64,000 nt of DNA from Paenibacillus brasilensis. GTDB lineage: Bacteria; Bacillota; Bacilli; Paenibacillales; Paenibacillaceae. The DNA lies in assembly GCF_009363115.1 (NCBI RefSeq), contig NZ_CP045298.1:310001-374000 (forward strand). Direction: 5' to 3'. The notes beneath the pieces were generated by a model. That model was not told where the DNA came from. It worked only from the letters and a program-made list of their open reading frames with translations, and ran no database searches. Positions 25,817-35,419 of the stretch are shown in pieces. The position numbers were made by a program, and so were the translations under genes. Numbering within the stretch: position 1 is the first letter of the stretch; each line of letters opens with the position of its first letter.

Positions 25817-28800
25817 TTATTCCCCAATATGAACGCTGATCGTTTTACCGTTCACTTCCACACGCTCTGCTGGCTCTGCCTGACCGAATGTCACGGTAGT
25901 AACCAATACGTTTTCACGCAGTACAGAATCGAAGCTTTCGATTGCTTGACGCAGCTCGTCATCTACATCCAGCGTCAGTGCCACGTATTTTTCAATCGGC
26001 AGATCCAGCTTTTTACGATAATCCTGCACCGCGCGGACCACTTCACGTACCCAGCCTTCCTGCTCCAGCTCAGGCGTAATGTCCGTGTTCAACGCGACCG
26101 TTAATCCATAACCGGAAGCAGATGCAAAGCCTTCTTTCGCTTTTTTCTCCACCAGCAATTCCTCGGCCGTAACTTGTAGCTCTTCTCCCTCTGGAGAAAT
26201 CACGTTCAACACTCCTTGCTCTACTACCGAACGAGTATCCTCGGCAGACATGCCTTTGAAAAAGTTTTGCAGGAAGCCGACATTTTTGCCGTATTTCTTA
26301 CCCGCTACCTTCAAATTCAGCTTTAGTGTAAAATCTACAAAACCGCTATCGTCCGTCTCAACATGAATATGCTTCACATTGATCTCATCTTTGATGATTT
26401 CCTCGTAGCCACTCAGTTCAAAATCCTGATCCATCGACAAAATCAACTCGGACAACGGCTGACGCGTTTTTAAACCCGTTTCGTTGCGGACGTTGCGCGC
26501 CAATTCTACTACTCGACGTGCCGTTTCCATATCGCGCTCCAATTCCAGATCAATCAAGGATTCATTGGCAGTTGGATAATCATCCAGATGAACACTTTCC
26601 CCATTGCTCAGATTGAGATAAATATCCTCTGCGAGCAGCGGTGTGAACGGTGCAAGCAGCTTGGCTGTCGTCAACAGCACTTCAGTCAATGTGCGATACG
26701 CAGCGAGCTTATCCTCTGTAAGGCCGTTGCCCCAGAATCGATCGCGTGAACGACGGATATACCAGTTGCTCAGCTCATCTACGAACGATTCTATCGCTTT
26801 GGAAGAATTCAGGAAATCATTTACAGACAAAGCTTTGTCCACTACCAAAATCAGGCTGTTCAGACGGGACAAAATCCAGCGATCCAGCTTATGAGCCGAC
26901 GGCTTGAACGGATGCTGTGCCGGATCAAAGCCGTCGATATCTGCATACAAGGTCAAGAAAGCATGTGTATTGACAAGCGTATCTACCAGCTTCGATTTGG
27001 CTTCGCCTACGATGCCTTTGGAAAAACGCTTGCTATTCCATGGTGCACTATCGGACAGCAATGCCCAACGGAAAGCATCTGTACCGTACTCGTCAATCAC
27101 TTCCCATGGATCAATCACATTGCCCTTGGATTTGGACATTTTTTGACCCTGCTCATCCAGTACGTGACCTGTTGCCATCACTGCCTTGTAAGGAGCTTTG
27201 CCAGTCAGCATGGTCGAAACCGCGAGCAGGCTGTAGAACCAGCCACGAGTTTGGTCAATCCCTTCACAGATCATATCTGCCGGGAATTGCTGTTGGAACG
27301 TTTCATTATTTTCAAATGGATAATGATGCTGTGCAAACGGCATGGAGCCGCTATCGAACCATACGTCGATCACTTCCGGCGTACGAGTCATTTCATACTT
27401 GCCGCATTTACTACGCACCTTAATATCATCTACATATGGCTTGTGCAGCTCAATATCCGATGGTACGTCGCCAATCGCACGTTCCCGCAACTCGGCAATA
27501 CTATGCGGTGCGAACTGTTCTCCAGTCTCCTCACACATCCAGATATTCAGCGGTGTACCCCAATAGCGGTCGCGGCTGATGTTCCAATCCACCAGCTCCT
27601 CCAAAAACTTGCCGAAGCGTCCTTCGCGTACATGGCCCGGATACCATTCGACTTCGCTGTTGTTGACAATCAATTGATCCTTAATCGCGGTTGTTTTGAT
27701 AAACCAGCTGTCCATAGCGTAATACAACAGCGGAGTATCACAACGCCAGCAGAACGGATAGCTATGCTCGTATTTTTCCTTGCTGTACAGCAAGCCTTTC
27801 TCAGACAGCATCTTAACAATATCCACATCACAGTCCTTCACAAAACGGCCTGCAAAGTCAGTAATTTCCTTTACATAGTTACCTTGGAGATCCACCACAT
27901 TGATGAATCCAACGCCATTTTCACGGCATACACGATAATCATCCTCACCATGAGCCGGAGCCATATGAACGATACCTGTACCGCTGGAGTCTGTTACAAA
28001 TTTTGCTCCCAAAATTTGATTACCTTTCTCAACCTGGAAATACGTAAATGGCGGGGTATAAGTCTGGCCAACCAGTTCTGAACCGGACAGCGTGCCAAGC
28101 ACTTCATGATCGCCTTTAATTACGTCCTCAACCAGATTTTTAGCAACGATATATACGCCGTCTTCCTGCTTCACACGTGCATATTCCAGCTCAGGGTTAA
28201 CGGCAAGCGCTGCGTGGCTCGGCAAGGTCCAAGGTGTTGTCGTCCAGGCCAGTACATATTCACCACTACTATGCAGCTTGAATTTGGCCGTTGCGCTCAA
28301 ATCCTTAACATCTTTATAGCCCTGTGCCACTTCATGAGAACTCAGTGTGGTCTGGCAATCCGGGCAATACGGACTCACACGATGACCACGATACAGCAGT
28401 CCTTTTTCATGAATGGTCGCCAAAATGTTCCATACACTCTCGATATAGTTGTTATCCAGCGTAATATACGGATGATCAAGGTCTGTCCAGTATCCGATTG
28501 CTTCGGTCAGATCACGCCATTGCTGCTCGTACTCAAACACGCTTGCTTTACATTTTTTAATGAACTTCTCAACGCCGTATTCTTCAATTTCAGGCTTGTG
28601 GGAGATACCCAGTTGTTTTTGCACACCTAATTCGACTGGCAGGCCATGCGTATCCCAACCCGCTTTGCGTACAACGCGATATCCCTTCATTGTCTGATAG
28701 CGGCCGACGAAATCCTTAATTACACGCCCCAGTACGTGACCGATATGCGGTTTACCATTGGCAGTTGGTGGACCTTCATAAAATACAAAATTTGGTTTTC

Positions 28801-28906
28801 CCTCACGATTTGTGATGGATTTACGGAAGGTGTTCTCTTCTTTCCATTTGTGCAGGATGCGCAGGTCGCGGGACCGTGCTTTTTCTTTAACATCCACTCT
28901 GTTCAT
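25817..28906 (-). CDS. ileS: Isoleucyl-tRNA synthetase, type 2 (eukaryote-like)
   Basis: Charges tRNA-Ile with isoleucine; class Ia enzyme with editing. The 1029-residue chain opens [16 protein letters not shown], with the HIGH signature at 54-57, has the CP1 editing insert in the middle, and carries KMSKSKGNV near 590. The [10 protein letters not shown] form of the HIGH block, the length (B. subtilis type 1 enzyme is 921) and the absence of a C-terminal Cys zinc cluster place it in the IleRS2 clade that also contains eukaryotic cytosolic enzymes and is known for intrinsic mupirocin resistance. AAGGAGA precedes the ATG. A T-box leader controls it. Confidence 0.93.
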   Translation of the reverse strand: MNRVDVKEKARSRDLRILHKWKEENTFRKSITNREGKPNFVFYEGPPTANGKPHIGHVLGRVIKDFVGRYQTMKGYRVVRKAGWDTHGLPVELGVQKQLGISHKPEIEEYGVEKFIKKCKASVFEYEQQWRDLTEAIGYWTDLDHPYITLDNNYIESVWNILATIHEKGLLYRGHRVSPYCPDCQTTLSSHEVAQGYKDVKDLSATAKFKLHSSGEYVLAWTTTPWTLPSHAALAVNPELEYARVKQEDGVYIVAKNLVEDVIKGDHEVLGTLSGSELVGQTYTPPFTYFQVEKGNQILGAKFVTDSSGTGIVHMAPAHGEDDYRVCRENGVGFINVVDLQGNYVKEITDFAGRFVKDCDVDIVKMLSEKGLLYSKEKYEHSYPFCWRCDTPLLYYAMDSWFIKTTAIKDQLIVNNSEVEWYPGHVREGRFGKFLEELVDWNISRDRYWGTPLNIWMCEETGEQFAPHSIAELRERAIGDVPSDIELHKPYVDDIKVRSKCGKYEMTRTPEVIDVWFDSGSMPFAQHHYPFENNETFQQQFPADMICEGIDQTRGWFYSLLAVSTMLTGKAPYKAVMATGHVLDEQGQKMSKSKGNVIDPWEVIDEYGTDAFRWALLSDSAPWNSKRFSKGIVGEAKSKLVDTLVNTHAFLTLYADIDGFDPAQHPFKPSAHKLDRWILSRLNSLILVVDKALSVNDFLNSSKAIESFVDELSNWYIRRSRDRFWGNGLTEDKLAAYRTLTEVLLTTAKLLAPFTPLLAEDIYLNLSNGESVHLDDYPTANESLIDLELERDMETARRVVELARNVRNETGLKTRQPLSELILSMDQDFELSGYEEIIKDEINVKHIHVETDDSGFVDFTLKLNLKVAGKKYGKNVGFLQNFFKGMSAEDTRSVVEQGVLNVISPEGEELQVTAEELLVEKKAKEGFASASGYGLTVALNTDITPELEQEGWVREVVRAVQDYRKKLDLPIEKYVALTLDVDDELRQAIESFDSVLRENVLVTTVTFGQAEPAERVEVNGKTISVHIGE

Positions 28907-28965
28907 AATGTCATTCTCCTTCTCTGCTCATCATTTTGATTGCTGTAGCGTTTCCCAAAAAAGCA

Positions 28966-29265
28966 ACAAAAAAAGCCCCATCCCTGTAAAGGGACGAGGC
29001 TGTGCTCGCGTTACCACCCTGATTCCATAAACAGACCCTTCTACAAAAAAAGGTATTGTTACGGCTCTCTGAGCCCTACTCAACTACAGCAGGGCGCCAT
29101 TATAACGTATGGCAAACGGTAATTGCTTACACACGCCGTAAAAATCAAGCGCTTCAGCTTACTTCTCCGGGAGGATCTTCGGTCATGTTCTGAACGTTGG
29201 CTTGCACCAAGAGGCCAACTCTCTGAGGAACAAATCATGACGTACTCGTTCCCATCAACGAATTA
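28966..29265 (-). ncRNA. T-box riboswitch (isoleucine) controlling ileS
   Basis: The minus-strand leader shows all parts in order. Stem I has GTCATG and CATGAC arms around 29185-29240, and the AUC isoleucine codon at 29174-29176 is the likely specifier in the GAAGATCC bulge. The T-box sequence AGGGTGGTAACGCG lies at 29007-29020, and a GC-rich terminator (28974-29001) ends in seven T. Uncharged tRNA-Ile would stabilise the antiterminator and switch ileS on. Confidence 0.92.
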
Positions 29266-29372
29266 TACATGTTCAATTCATCGGGGTATTGTATCAGCAG
29301 CATCACCGCTGACTTGAATAATAACCCTTAGCCGATGCACGATTAGTGGTTATATTCAGTATAGTATTTACA

Positions 29373-29401
29373 GTTATAGCCTGTTTGCAGATAAAAGTCA
29401 A
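29373..29401 (-). promoter_or_regulatory. Sigma-A promoter of ileS
   Basis: TTGACT (29396-29401), 17-bp spacer, TATAAC (29373-29378) on the minus strand, just upstream of T-box stem I and just after the divIVA stop. Confidence 0.75.
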
Positions 29402-29439
29402 CCCTGACGAAGCCTATTAAACGCTGTCAGAAAAGACAA

Positions 29440-29949
29440 TTAGTAAATCTCCTTCATTTCACGCTCGCGCTCCAGCACTTCACGTTCCCGGTTTTCAAGC
29501 GCTTCCCAGCCGTCCTGACTTAACAGATCAAGCTGCGCCTCCACCAGTGTACGAAAACGTGCCCGGTAAATCGAAGCCTGCTTCTTCAGCTCTTCAACCT
29601 CCAAAGCAATTTTGCGGGATTTGGCCAATGCTTCGTTTACAATGCGATCCGCATTTTTTTCCGCTTCCTTTACGATCAGCTGGGATTCCTTCTTGGCGTT
29701 GTTACGAACTTCATCCGCCGCTTCCTGCGCCACGATAATCGTCTTACCCAGCGTATCTTCAATCGTCGCGAAATGGTCAAGCTTCTCCTGTACGTTCAGC
29801 AACTCAGTGCTCAATTCTTTATTTTCACGAATAACCGCTTCATAATCCTTGATCACCTGATCCAAAAATTCATTGACCTGATCCTCATCATAACCACGAA
29901 GCCGGCGGGCAAATTCCTTATTATGTATATCCAATGGCGTTAATGGCAT
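29440..29949 (-). CDS. divIVA: Cell-pole and septum scaffold DivIVA
   Basis: Binds negatively curved membrane at septa and poles, recruiting Min proteins and, in sporulation, chromosome anchors. The N-terminal lipid-binding module is present (MPLTPLDIHNKEFARRLRGY, about 1-35, with the exposed hydrophobic and Arg pair), followed by a long coiled coil to about 150 and a charged Arg/Glu tail. Start ATG 29949 with AGGAGG 8 nt upstream; an earlier in-frame ATG at 29958 has no site. It has its own promoter candidate and is the last division gene before ileS. Confidence 0.93.
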   Translation of the reverse strand: MPLTPLDIHNKEFARRLRGYDEDQVNEFLDQVIKDYEAVIRENKELSTELLNVQEKLDHFATIEDTLGKTIIVAQEAADEVRNNAKKESQLIVKEAEKNADRIVNEALAKSRKIALEVEELKKQASIYRARFRTLVEAQLDLLSQDGWEALENREREVLEREREMKEIY

Positions 29950-30021
29950 GCCGTCCACCTCCTATAAGATTGACAAAAAACACATGTTCCGCGTCACGAC
30001 GCTCACTATCATCTATCGGTC

Positions 30022-30050
30022 ATCATACCCCGATTTGTGAATACTGTACA
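30022..30050 (-). promoter_or_regulatory. Candidate sigma-A promoter of divIVA
   Basis: TGTACA (30045-30050), 17-bp spacer, TATGAT (30022-30027) on the minus strand in the 172-bp gap after ylmH. Confidence 0.6.
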
Positions 30051-30121
30051 GAGCAAAATCGTTCCAGTTCTATGCTTTAGCTTAATTCTTTCGACACAAA
30101 GCTCGTGAATCCTGCCTCAAG

Positions 30122-30904
30122 CTATACAAACTTACCGATTTTGACACGGAACCTTCCTTTTTTTGTCATACCGTCTGTTTCGAGCACTTTGAAACGCCCA
30201 AATCCTTGCATGGAAATAACATCTCCCGCTTTAAGTGAAGTGGATGGATTCTCCTCCACCTTCCAATTGACTCGGCACCGTCCGGCCCGGATTGGAGTTA
30301 GAATTTTGCTCCGGCTCAGCTTGTACACGTCACTGGCAATTCCATCCAGACGCAAGGAAGCCACCGTCAAATCCAACGACTCCAATGCAGCTTCCTTTGT
30401 TCGCAGGCTTCCTGGAGGCAGCAGTTCTGTCCATACATGAACACGATGAACCTGCTGCAGGTGCAGCGTAATGAAATCACTGATTTCTGAAGCTACTAAT
30501 ACATGGCATCCATCGTCCAATACGTGAATATCACCGATTTTTCCACGCTTGATTCCAAGTCCTAATATGGCCCCCAAATAATCACTGTGCTCCAGCGTAC
30601 CTATTTTATGATCATCGGAGTTGATGGAAAGAACACGTATCCCCATATCCTCATCGTCTACATACGAATAATCGGGCGCAATCAGCGCCCGCTTTCGTTC
30701 CGAAGCCTCGTAGCCGCCATCTACCCTAATCGTGACCTTATCTTCCTTCGAAGAAAGTGTCTCCAATATGTACAGTTGGCGCGGATCCAAAAAATCAGTC
30801 AGCTTCTGCTCATGATAAGCTCCCGCATGACTGATCCATTCGGAAGCGCGATCCACATAATCCCGTTCATCCGGGTGAAAATGCTCATAAATCTCGGTTC
30901 GCAT
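30122..30904 (-). CDS. ylmH: YlmH, S4-domain RNA-binding protein
   Basis: Conserved dcw-linked protein with an N-terminal mixed domain (about 1-170) and a C-terminal S4 domain (about 180-250; LRLDGIASDVYKLSRSKILT, VNWKVEENPST, LKAGDVISMQGFGRF). YlmH of Bacilli has been linked to rescue of stalled large ribosomal subunits carrying peptidyl-tRNA. The 260-residue length is normal. AGGAGG lies 4 nt before the ATG, which is tight. It follows ylmG after 8 bp and so is cotranscribed. Confidence 0.9.
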   Translation of the reverse strand: MRTEIYEHFHPDERDYVDRASEWISHAGAYHEQKLTDFLDPRQLYILETLSSKEDKVTIRVDGGYEASERKRALIAPDYSYVDDEDMGIRVLSINSDDHKIGTLEHSDYLGAILGLGIKRGKIGDIHVLDDGCHVLVASEISDFITLHLQQVHRVHVWTELLPPGSLRTKEAALESLDLTVASLRLDGIASDVYKLSRSKILTPIRAGRCRVNWKVEENPSTSLKAGDVISMQGFGRFKVLETDGMTKKGRFRVKIGKFV

Positions 30905-30912
30905 GAGTCCTC

Positions 30913-31167
30913 CTAGACGAAATTGCTAATTAAAGAAATCAAACCATACGACGCAAAACGCAGAGCAATCAGCGCCACGATGGGTGAAATATCAATCATC
31001 CCGATTGACGGGATGAACCTGCGAAAAGGAGACAAATAAGGCTCCACAAACTTGGCAAGTAAATCACCAATCACACTCTCTCTGGCATTAGGAAGCCATG
31101 ACATCAGGACATAAGCAATGATCATGTACGAATAAATCTGAAATAGCCAACCGATTACCTCGATCAA
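30913..31167 (-). CDS. ylmG: YggT-family membrane protein YlmG
   Basis: An 84-residue protein of two hydrophobic helices joined by the conserved loop with FVEPYLSPFRRFIPSIG; the family is conserved beside sepF in Gram-positives, cyanobacteria and plastids and is tied to division or nucleoid organisation. The start is TTG at 31167 after GAGGTGAG with a 6-nt spacer; the first ATG in frame would remove the first helix. It lies 7 bp below sepF. Confidence 0.9.
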   Translation of the reverse strand: MIEVIGWLFQIYSYMIIAYVLMSWLPNARESVIGDLLAKFVEPYLSPFRRFIPSIGMIDISPIVALIALRFASYGLISLISNFV

Positions 31168-31174
31168 AAAAAAC

Positions 31175-31627
31175 TCACCTCATTCTGTTAAATTCTTGTT
31201 CCGTGTCAGCTAGTATTTCCGTAATGGAGCCTTGTATTTCAACCGTATCCGGAGTACACAGAAAAATATTGTTACCAACTTTGGAAATGCCACCGCTTAA
31301 CGCATACACGGTGCCGCTCAAAAAATCAATAATACGCAGCGCCTGATCCTTGCGAATTCGTTGCAGATTGACTACGACGGTGCGATGGGAACGAATATGG
31401 TCGGCAATTTCCTGTGCTTCATCGTAAGATCGCGGCTCATACAGGACAACTTTCACATTTTTCTGTGAATGGATGCTGACAATATTATTGCCCTTCTGGG
31501 TCTTACGTTTATCAAAGCTTGGGGTTTCAATTTCTTGCTCTTCCGGCGTATTCATAACCTCTCGCTCAATAACTTCCTCTTCTTCCTGAAGCCCCAGAAA
31601 ATTCATAAACTTATTCATCACGCCCAA
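31175..31627 (-). CDS. sepF: Cell-division protein SepF
   Basis: Bridges FtsZ filaments to membrane and shapes the septum. The N-terminal amphipathic membrane-binding helix is MGVMNKFMNFLGLQ, followed by an acidic, disordered linker to about 45 and the SepF core (about 55-145; VVNLQRIRKDQALRIIDFLS, ALSGGISKVGNNIFLCTP). I choose TTG at 31627 since AGGAGG is 7 nt upstream; the ATG three codons on is badly spaced. Its start overlaps the ylmE stop by 10 bp. Confidence 0.93.
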   Translation of the reverse strand: MGVMNKFMNFLGLQEEEEVIEREVMNTPEEQEIETPSFDKRKTQKGNNIVSIHSQKNVKVVLYEPRSYDEAQEIADHIRSHRTVVVNLQRIRKDQALRIIDFLSGTVYALSGGISKVGNNIFLCTPDTVEIQGSITEILADTEQEFNRMR

Positions 31628-32331
31628 TGGAAATCCTCCTCTCTTCCAACCAGTACGGAACCAAGCCGCAGCCAGGTCGCCCCTTCCTCCACCGCTACCT
31701 CAAAATCGTTGGACATCCCCATGGACAAGTGAACGATAGGCTCTCGGGTCAAGGCTTGTCCATTTAATGAATCACGCAATTCACGCAGTCCCCGAAATAC
31801 AAGTCGAGTTTTTTCCGGGTCTTCCTCATGAGGAGCCATCGTCATCAAGCCGATGACGTCCACATGCTCCAACTCACGAATTTGTTCCAGGAAAGGAGCA
31901 ACCGCCTCAGGAGACAAGCCGTATTTTGAAATTTCTCCAGAGATATTCACTTGCACGAAGGCTTTGACTCTCACTCCAAGAGCGATGGCCTTCTTTTCCA
32001 ACTCCTGAGCCAGCGATAAACGGTCCAGCGAATGTATAAACTCAAATTTCCCAATCACATCTTTAACCTTATTGGTTTGCAGATGACCAATAAAATGCCA
32101 CGTCCCCCGGTCACCCAACCTGCTCCATTTATCCGCAGCATCCTGCCAGCGATTTTCGCCTACATGCTCCAATCCGCTGTCCAATACCGATTCCATTGTT
32201 ACAGCCGAAATATATTTCGTGACAGCGATCACATTCACTTCATCACGTGAACGTCCACTACGAGCACAAGCTGCTTCTATACGGGCGTTTACTTCTTTGA
32301 TTCGTTCCTCCAAAGACACGGGAGGACTCAC
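31618..32331 (-). CDS. ylmE: YggS-family pyridoxal-phosphate homeostasis protein YlmE
   Basis: Single-domain PLP-binding TIM barrel (fold type III) that buffers free PLP and affects amino acid pools. The PLP lysine is K39 in NVIAVTKYIS; VGENRWQDA, WHFIGHLQTNKV and LSMGMSNDFEVAVEEG are family blocks. Length 237. The start is GTG at 32331, overlapping the pgeF stop; a second in-frame GTG at 32319 has slightly better ribosome-site spacing and cannot be excluded. Confidence 0.93.
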   Translation of the reverse strand: MSPPVSLEERIKEVNARIEAACARSGRSRDEVNVIAVTKYISAVTMESVLDSGLEHVGENRWQDAADKWSRLGDRGTWHFIGHLQTNKVKDVIGKFEFIHSLDRLSLAQELEKKAIALGVRVKAFVQVNISGEISKYGLSPEAVAPFLEQIRELEHVDVIGLMTMAPHEEDPEKTRLVFRGLRELRDSLNGQALTREPIVHLSMGMSNDFEVAVEEGATWLRLGSVLVGREEDFHWA

Positions 32332-33212
32332 CTCTCTTCCAGACCAATCCAGCTCGCCATTCTCCCTGTAACGCCGCCTTCCTTGCGATATGAAAAAAAC
32401 AAATCGCTACGACTGCTCGTACATAAGGTAGTACATTCGATATGGCTCGGCAATATTCCTGCTTTCATCATAATGTGTCGATTGCATTGTTTCAAGTCAA
32501 GCAGTGTTTTACCACCCATTAACGGGATATAGACGGAGCCTTCCCAATCATCATTACCCGGGCAATCATGCTCTAAAACCCGAATTTGGCTCATGACATG
32601 CTCATCCACCTCGTATGATTCAGAGCCAATGGAAGGGCCGATGGCTGCAAGCAAATCAGAAGGATGTGATCCAAATTCGTTCTGCATGGCTAGCACCATT
32701 TTCAGGGCAATCTCTGCTACCGTTCCCTTCCAGCCCGCATGGGCCAGCCCAATCACACGCCGCACCGGATCACAAAAGTATAGCGGTACACAGTCCGCAT
32801 AAAAAGATGTGAGCAAAATACCCGGTACATCTGTTAATAGTCCGTCTGTATCCTGAAAAGCAGATGCACGATCCCTAAAGCCGCGTCCGCGGTCAGCAGC
32901 CTTGACGACAGCAACATGATTGCCATGCACCTGCTCACCACATGTCCATGCTTCAGCGGCAAAACCAAGCCGCTCTGTAATAAGCTGTCGGTTGCGGATC
33001 ACTTTCTCCGGTTCATCTCCTACATGAAACGCACAATTCAGACTCTCGTACGGCGCTTTGCTAACACCGCCATGACGTCCAGTAAACCCCGCTGTCAAGC
33101 CCTGAACCTTCCGTTTCCAGGATTCAATATATAACAACTCCGGCACGGGACGAGCGCCATCTTCCTTTGACGCAGCACCCGTTGCCATGGTATTCACTAC
33201 AAACGGTTCCAT
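32328..33212 (-). CDS. pgeF: Purine nucleoside / peptidoglycan editing factor PgeF (YlmD, laccase-fold DUF152)
   Basis: Member of the YfiH/YlmD family, described as a zinc-dependent purine nucleoside phosphorylase/adenosine deaminase and, in E. coli, as an editor that prevents misincorporation of Ser into muropeptides. The three metal/catalytic ligands are present: H96 in GEQVHGN, C141 in ADCVPLYF and H158 in LAHAGWKG. Start ATG 33212 with GAGGTGAG upstream; the frame to 33242 adds residues without a site. Length 294. It sits between ylmC and ylmE, as in Bacillus. Confidence 0.9.
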   Translation of the reverse strand: MEPFVVNTMATGAASKEDGARPVPELLYIESWKRKVQGLTAGFTGRHGGVSKAPYESLNCAFHVGDEPEKVIRNRQLITERLGFAAEAWTCGEQVHGNHVAVVKAADRGRGFRDRASAFQDTDGLLTDVPGILLTSFYADCVPLYFCDPVRRVIGLAHAGWKGTVAEIALKMVLAMQNEFGSHPSDLLAAIGPSIGSESYEVDEHVMSQIRVLEHDCPGNDDWEGSVYIPLMGGKTLLDLKQCNRHIMMKAGILPSHIECTTLCTSSRSDLFFSYRKEGGVTGRMASWIGLEER

Positions 33213-33292
33213 TTGTCTCACCTCTACTGCCCAGTGTACCAAAAAGCCGCCGTCATGTCTTCACAAGCAGCTAAAATACATAGACCTGCTGC

Positions 33293-33634
33293 TCAGAAGC
33301 CCCGGCGGTCACTCCGCTCCTGACGTTCGATATACAGCTTTTCCTCCCCTGTACCCAGCTCATCCAGCCCCTCCAGTCGTACAAGCACAACATCCGAGCC
33401 GATTTTGACAATATTTCGCCATGGGATGACCAATTCACTTCCCCCTCCAAACCAGCCCATAAACCGGCTGTTGCCCGGAACCACAATGGCTTCAATTTTT
33501 CCCAGCCGTACTTCAATCTCCAAATCACTGATTTGTCCCAGTCGTCGCCCATCTACAATGTTAATGACATCCTTTGTTTGAAACTCGGAAATTTTCATTG
33601 CTCTTACCGACGTTTCCGGCGTACTCACGCGCAT
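33293..33634 (-). CDS. ylmC: YlmC/YmxH-family PRC-barrel sporulation protein
   Basis: A PRC-barrel core (about 13-95 from this start; MKISEFQTKDVINIVDGRRL, RLGKIEAIVVPGN, LVIPWRNIVKIGSDVVLV) identifies the YlmC/YmxH family, small proteins made in sporulation and conserved next to sigG. I give ATG 33634 since AAAGGA is just upstream, but ATG 33598 corresponds better to the start of homologues; the true start is open. The C-terminal tail after about 98 is Glu/Arg-rich. It is separated from sigG by a terminator. Confidence 0.85.
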   Translation of the reverse strand: MRVSTPETSVRAMKISEFQTKDVINIVDGRRLGQISDLEIEVRLGKIEAIVVPGNSRFMGWFGGGSELVIPWRNIVKIGSDVVLVRLEGLDELGTGEEKLYIERQERSDRRGF

Positions 33635-33688
33635 CACATCCTTTACTTCACTATATGAGCGGGAGAACCCAAAAAATGTCCTGTAAAC

Positions 33689-33720
33689 GCAAAAACGATC
33701 CACATAGGATCGTTTTTATC
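33689..33720 (-). terminator. Terminator after sigG
   Basis: AAACGATCC and GGATCGTTT form a 9-bp stem with a 5-nt loop and a T tract on the minus strand. It closes the spoIIGA-sigE-sigG region. Confidence 0.88.
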
Positions 33721-33745
33721 GGAGTCGTTCAAACCATTCATATCG

Positions 33746-34528
33746 TTAGGATTTTACGTGCTTTTGCATTTGCTGTATAGCCGATTTCTCTAATCTTGAA
33801 ACCTGGGCTTGAGAGATACCGATTTCGTCGGCAACCTCCATTTGCGTCTTTCCTTCATAAAAACGCATGGACAATATCATCTTTTCACGCTGGCCCAGGC
33901 GATGCATCGCTTCCCGTAGAGCGATCTCCTCAATCCATGAGACGTCTTTGTTTCTGTCATCACTGATCTGATCCATCACATAGATTGGGTCGCCCCCGTC
34001 GTGATATATCGGCTCGAACAGCGAAACCGGATCCTGAATCGCATCCAATGCGAACACAACGTCTTCTTTGGGAACATTCAACGCCTCAGAAATTTCAAAA
34101 ATCGTCGGTTCCCGCGAGTTTAGATTTGTCAGACTGTCCCGCACCTGGAGCGCCTTATATGCAATATCCCGTAACGAACGCGATACACGAATCGGATTGT
34201 TATCCCGCAAGTAACGGCGTATCTCTCCGATAATCATCGGAACCGCATAAGTGGAGAACTTCACATTTTGTGACAGGTCAAAATTATCAATCGCCTTCAT
34301 CAGGCCGATGCAGCCTACCTGGAACAAATCATCCACAAACTCTCCCCGATTGTTAAACCGCTGAATTACACTCAGGACGAGCCGGAGATTGCCATTGACC
34401 AATTTTTCTCTGGCTGATCGTTCATTATTTTGCTGAAGTGATGTGAACAGCTCACGCATTTCTGCATTGGCTAATACCGGCAGTTTGGCGGTATCCACAC
34501 CGCAAATTTCCACTTTGTTTCGGGTCAT
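33746..34528 (-). CDS. sigG: Sporulation sigma factor G (forespore, late)
   Basis: Directs late forespore transcription after engulfment. The 260-residue protein has regions 2 (NGNLRLVLSVIQRFNNRGE, FDLSQNVKFSTYAVPMIIGE), 3 (RVSRSLRDIAYKAL) and 4 with a helix-turn-helix (TQMEVADEIGISQAQVSRLE). The N-terminus VEICGVDTAKLPVL is the SpoIIAB/CsfB-sensitive region typical of sigma-G. GGGAGG lies 9 nt before the ATG. It follows sigE by 96 bp; GTATA overlapping the sigE stop could be a weak sigma-F -35, but I cannot see a convincing -10. Confidence 0.97.
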   Translation of the reverse strand: MTRNKVEICGVDTAKLPVLANAEMRELFTSLQQNNERSAREKLVNGNLRLVLSVIQRFNNRGEFVDDLFQVGCIGLMKAIDNFDLSQNVKFSTYAVPMIIGEIRRYLRDNNPIRVSRSLRDIAYKALQVRDSLTNLNSREPTIFEISEALNVPKEDVVFALDAIQDPVSLFEPIYHDGGDPIYVMDQISDDRNKDVSWIEEIALREAMHRLGQREKMILSMRFYEGKTQMEVADEIGISQAQVSRLEKSAIQQMQKHVKS

Positions 34529-34624
34529 CGTGTCTTACCTCCCAAGGAGCAACATTAATGTACATTATCTCCTGAGGGCGTTTTTTTATTCGCCGTTTCC
34601 ATCGCTTCCGGATATCCCCAAACG

Positions 34625-35365
34625 TTATACCATTTTGTTGAATTCTTTTCGTAAGCGCTTTATAATTCGTTTTTCCAGACGTGAAATATACGATTGCGAG
34701 ATACCCAGCAGGTCAGCAACATCCTTCTGTGTCTTCTCTTCTCCGTCCTGCAAGCCGAAGCGCAGCTCCATAATTAAACGCTCTCGATCTGTCAGCTTAT
34801 CCAACGCCTTATGCAGCAATTTACGGTCTACCTGCTCCTCAATATTGCGGTAAATGGTATCATTTTCCGTACCCATCACGTCGGAAAGCAGTAATTCATT
34901 ACCATCCCAATCAATATTCAGGGGTTCATCAAAAGAAACTTCTGTTCTCGTTTTGCTATTGCGACGCAAATACATCAAAATTTCATTTTCAATGCATCTT
35001 GAAGCGTAGGTGGCAAGCTTGATTTTCTTTTCGGGATCAAAAGTGTTCACTGCCTTGATCAGTCCTATGGCACCGATGGATACGAGATCCTCAATGTTGA
35101 TCCCCGTATTTTCAAACTTACGAGCAATATACACGACTAAACGCAAATTCCGTTCAATTAGCATGGATCGTACAGCTGCATCTCCAGAAGAAAGCTTTCC
35201 GAGCAAATACTCTTCCTCATCTCTCGTCAACGGTGGGGGGAGCGCCTCGCTGCCGCCAATGTAATAAATTTCTTCACTTTTTAGGCCAAATAAAAATAAA
35301 ATACGATAATATTGCAATTGCAAAGCTAGCCTGATTTTCATTTTTAATTTCACATGTTCCCGCAT
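34625..35365 (-). CDS. sigE: Pro-sigma-E, early mother-cell sigma factor
   Basis: Synthesised as an inactive membrane-tethered precursor and cut by SpoIIGA. Residues 1 to about 34 form the amphipathic pro-sequence, followed by the conserved [13 protein letters not shown] at the mature N-terminus. Regions 2 ([16 protein letters not shown]) and 4 ([20 protein letters not shown]) are intact. The pro-sequence is a few residues longer than in B. subtilis. AAGGGGGAG precedes the ATG; an out-of-frame ATG 5 nt earlier is ignored. It is the second gene of the spoIIG operon. Confidence 0.97.
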   Translation of the reverse strand: MREHVKLKMKIRLALQLQYYRILFLFGLKSEEIYYIGGSEALPPPLTRDEEEYLLGKLSSGDAAVRSMLIERNLRLVVYIARKFENTGINIEDLVSIGAIGLIKAVNTFDPEKKIKLATYASRCIENEILMYLRRNSKTRTEVSFDEPLNIDWDGNELLLSDVMGTENDTIYRNIEEQVDRKLLHKALDKLTDRERLIMELRFGLQDGEEKTQKDVADLLGISQSYISRLEKRIIKRLRKEFNKMV

Positions 35366-35419
35366 ACCATGCTCCCCCTTTTGAATTTTAAAATGGTGCC
35401 AAATCTCATTTCGTCTCCT

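Noticed and set aside
26891..28081. 396-codon open frame on the plus strand opposite ileS
   Set aside because: It is fully antisense to a conserved synthetase, has no ribosome-binding site and no recognisable domain; it arises from codon usage of ileS.
34529..34624. Clear sigma-F promoter for sigG
   Set aside because: GTATA overlapping the sigE stop fits a -35, but the expected GG-type -10 is only a partial match, so it is not listed as a feature.
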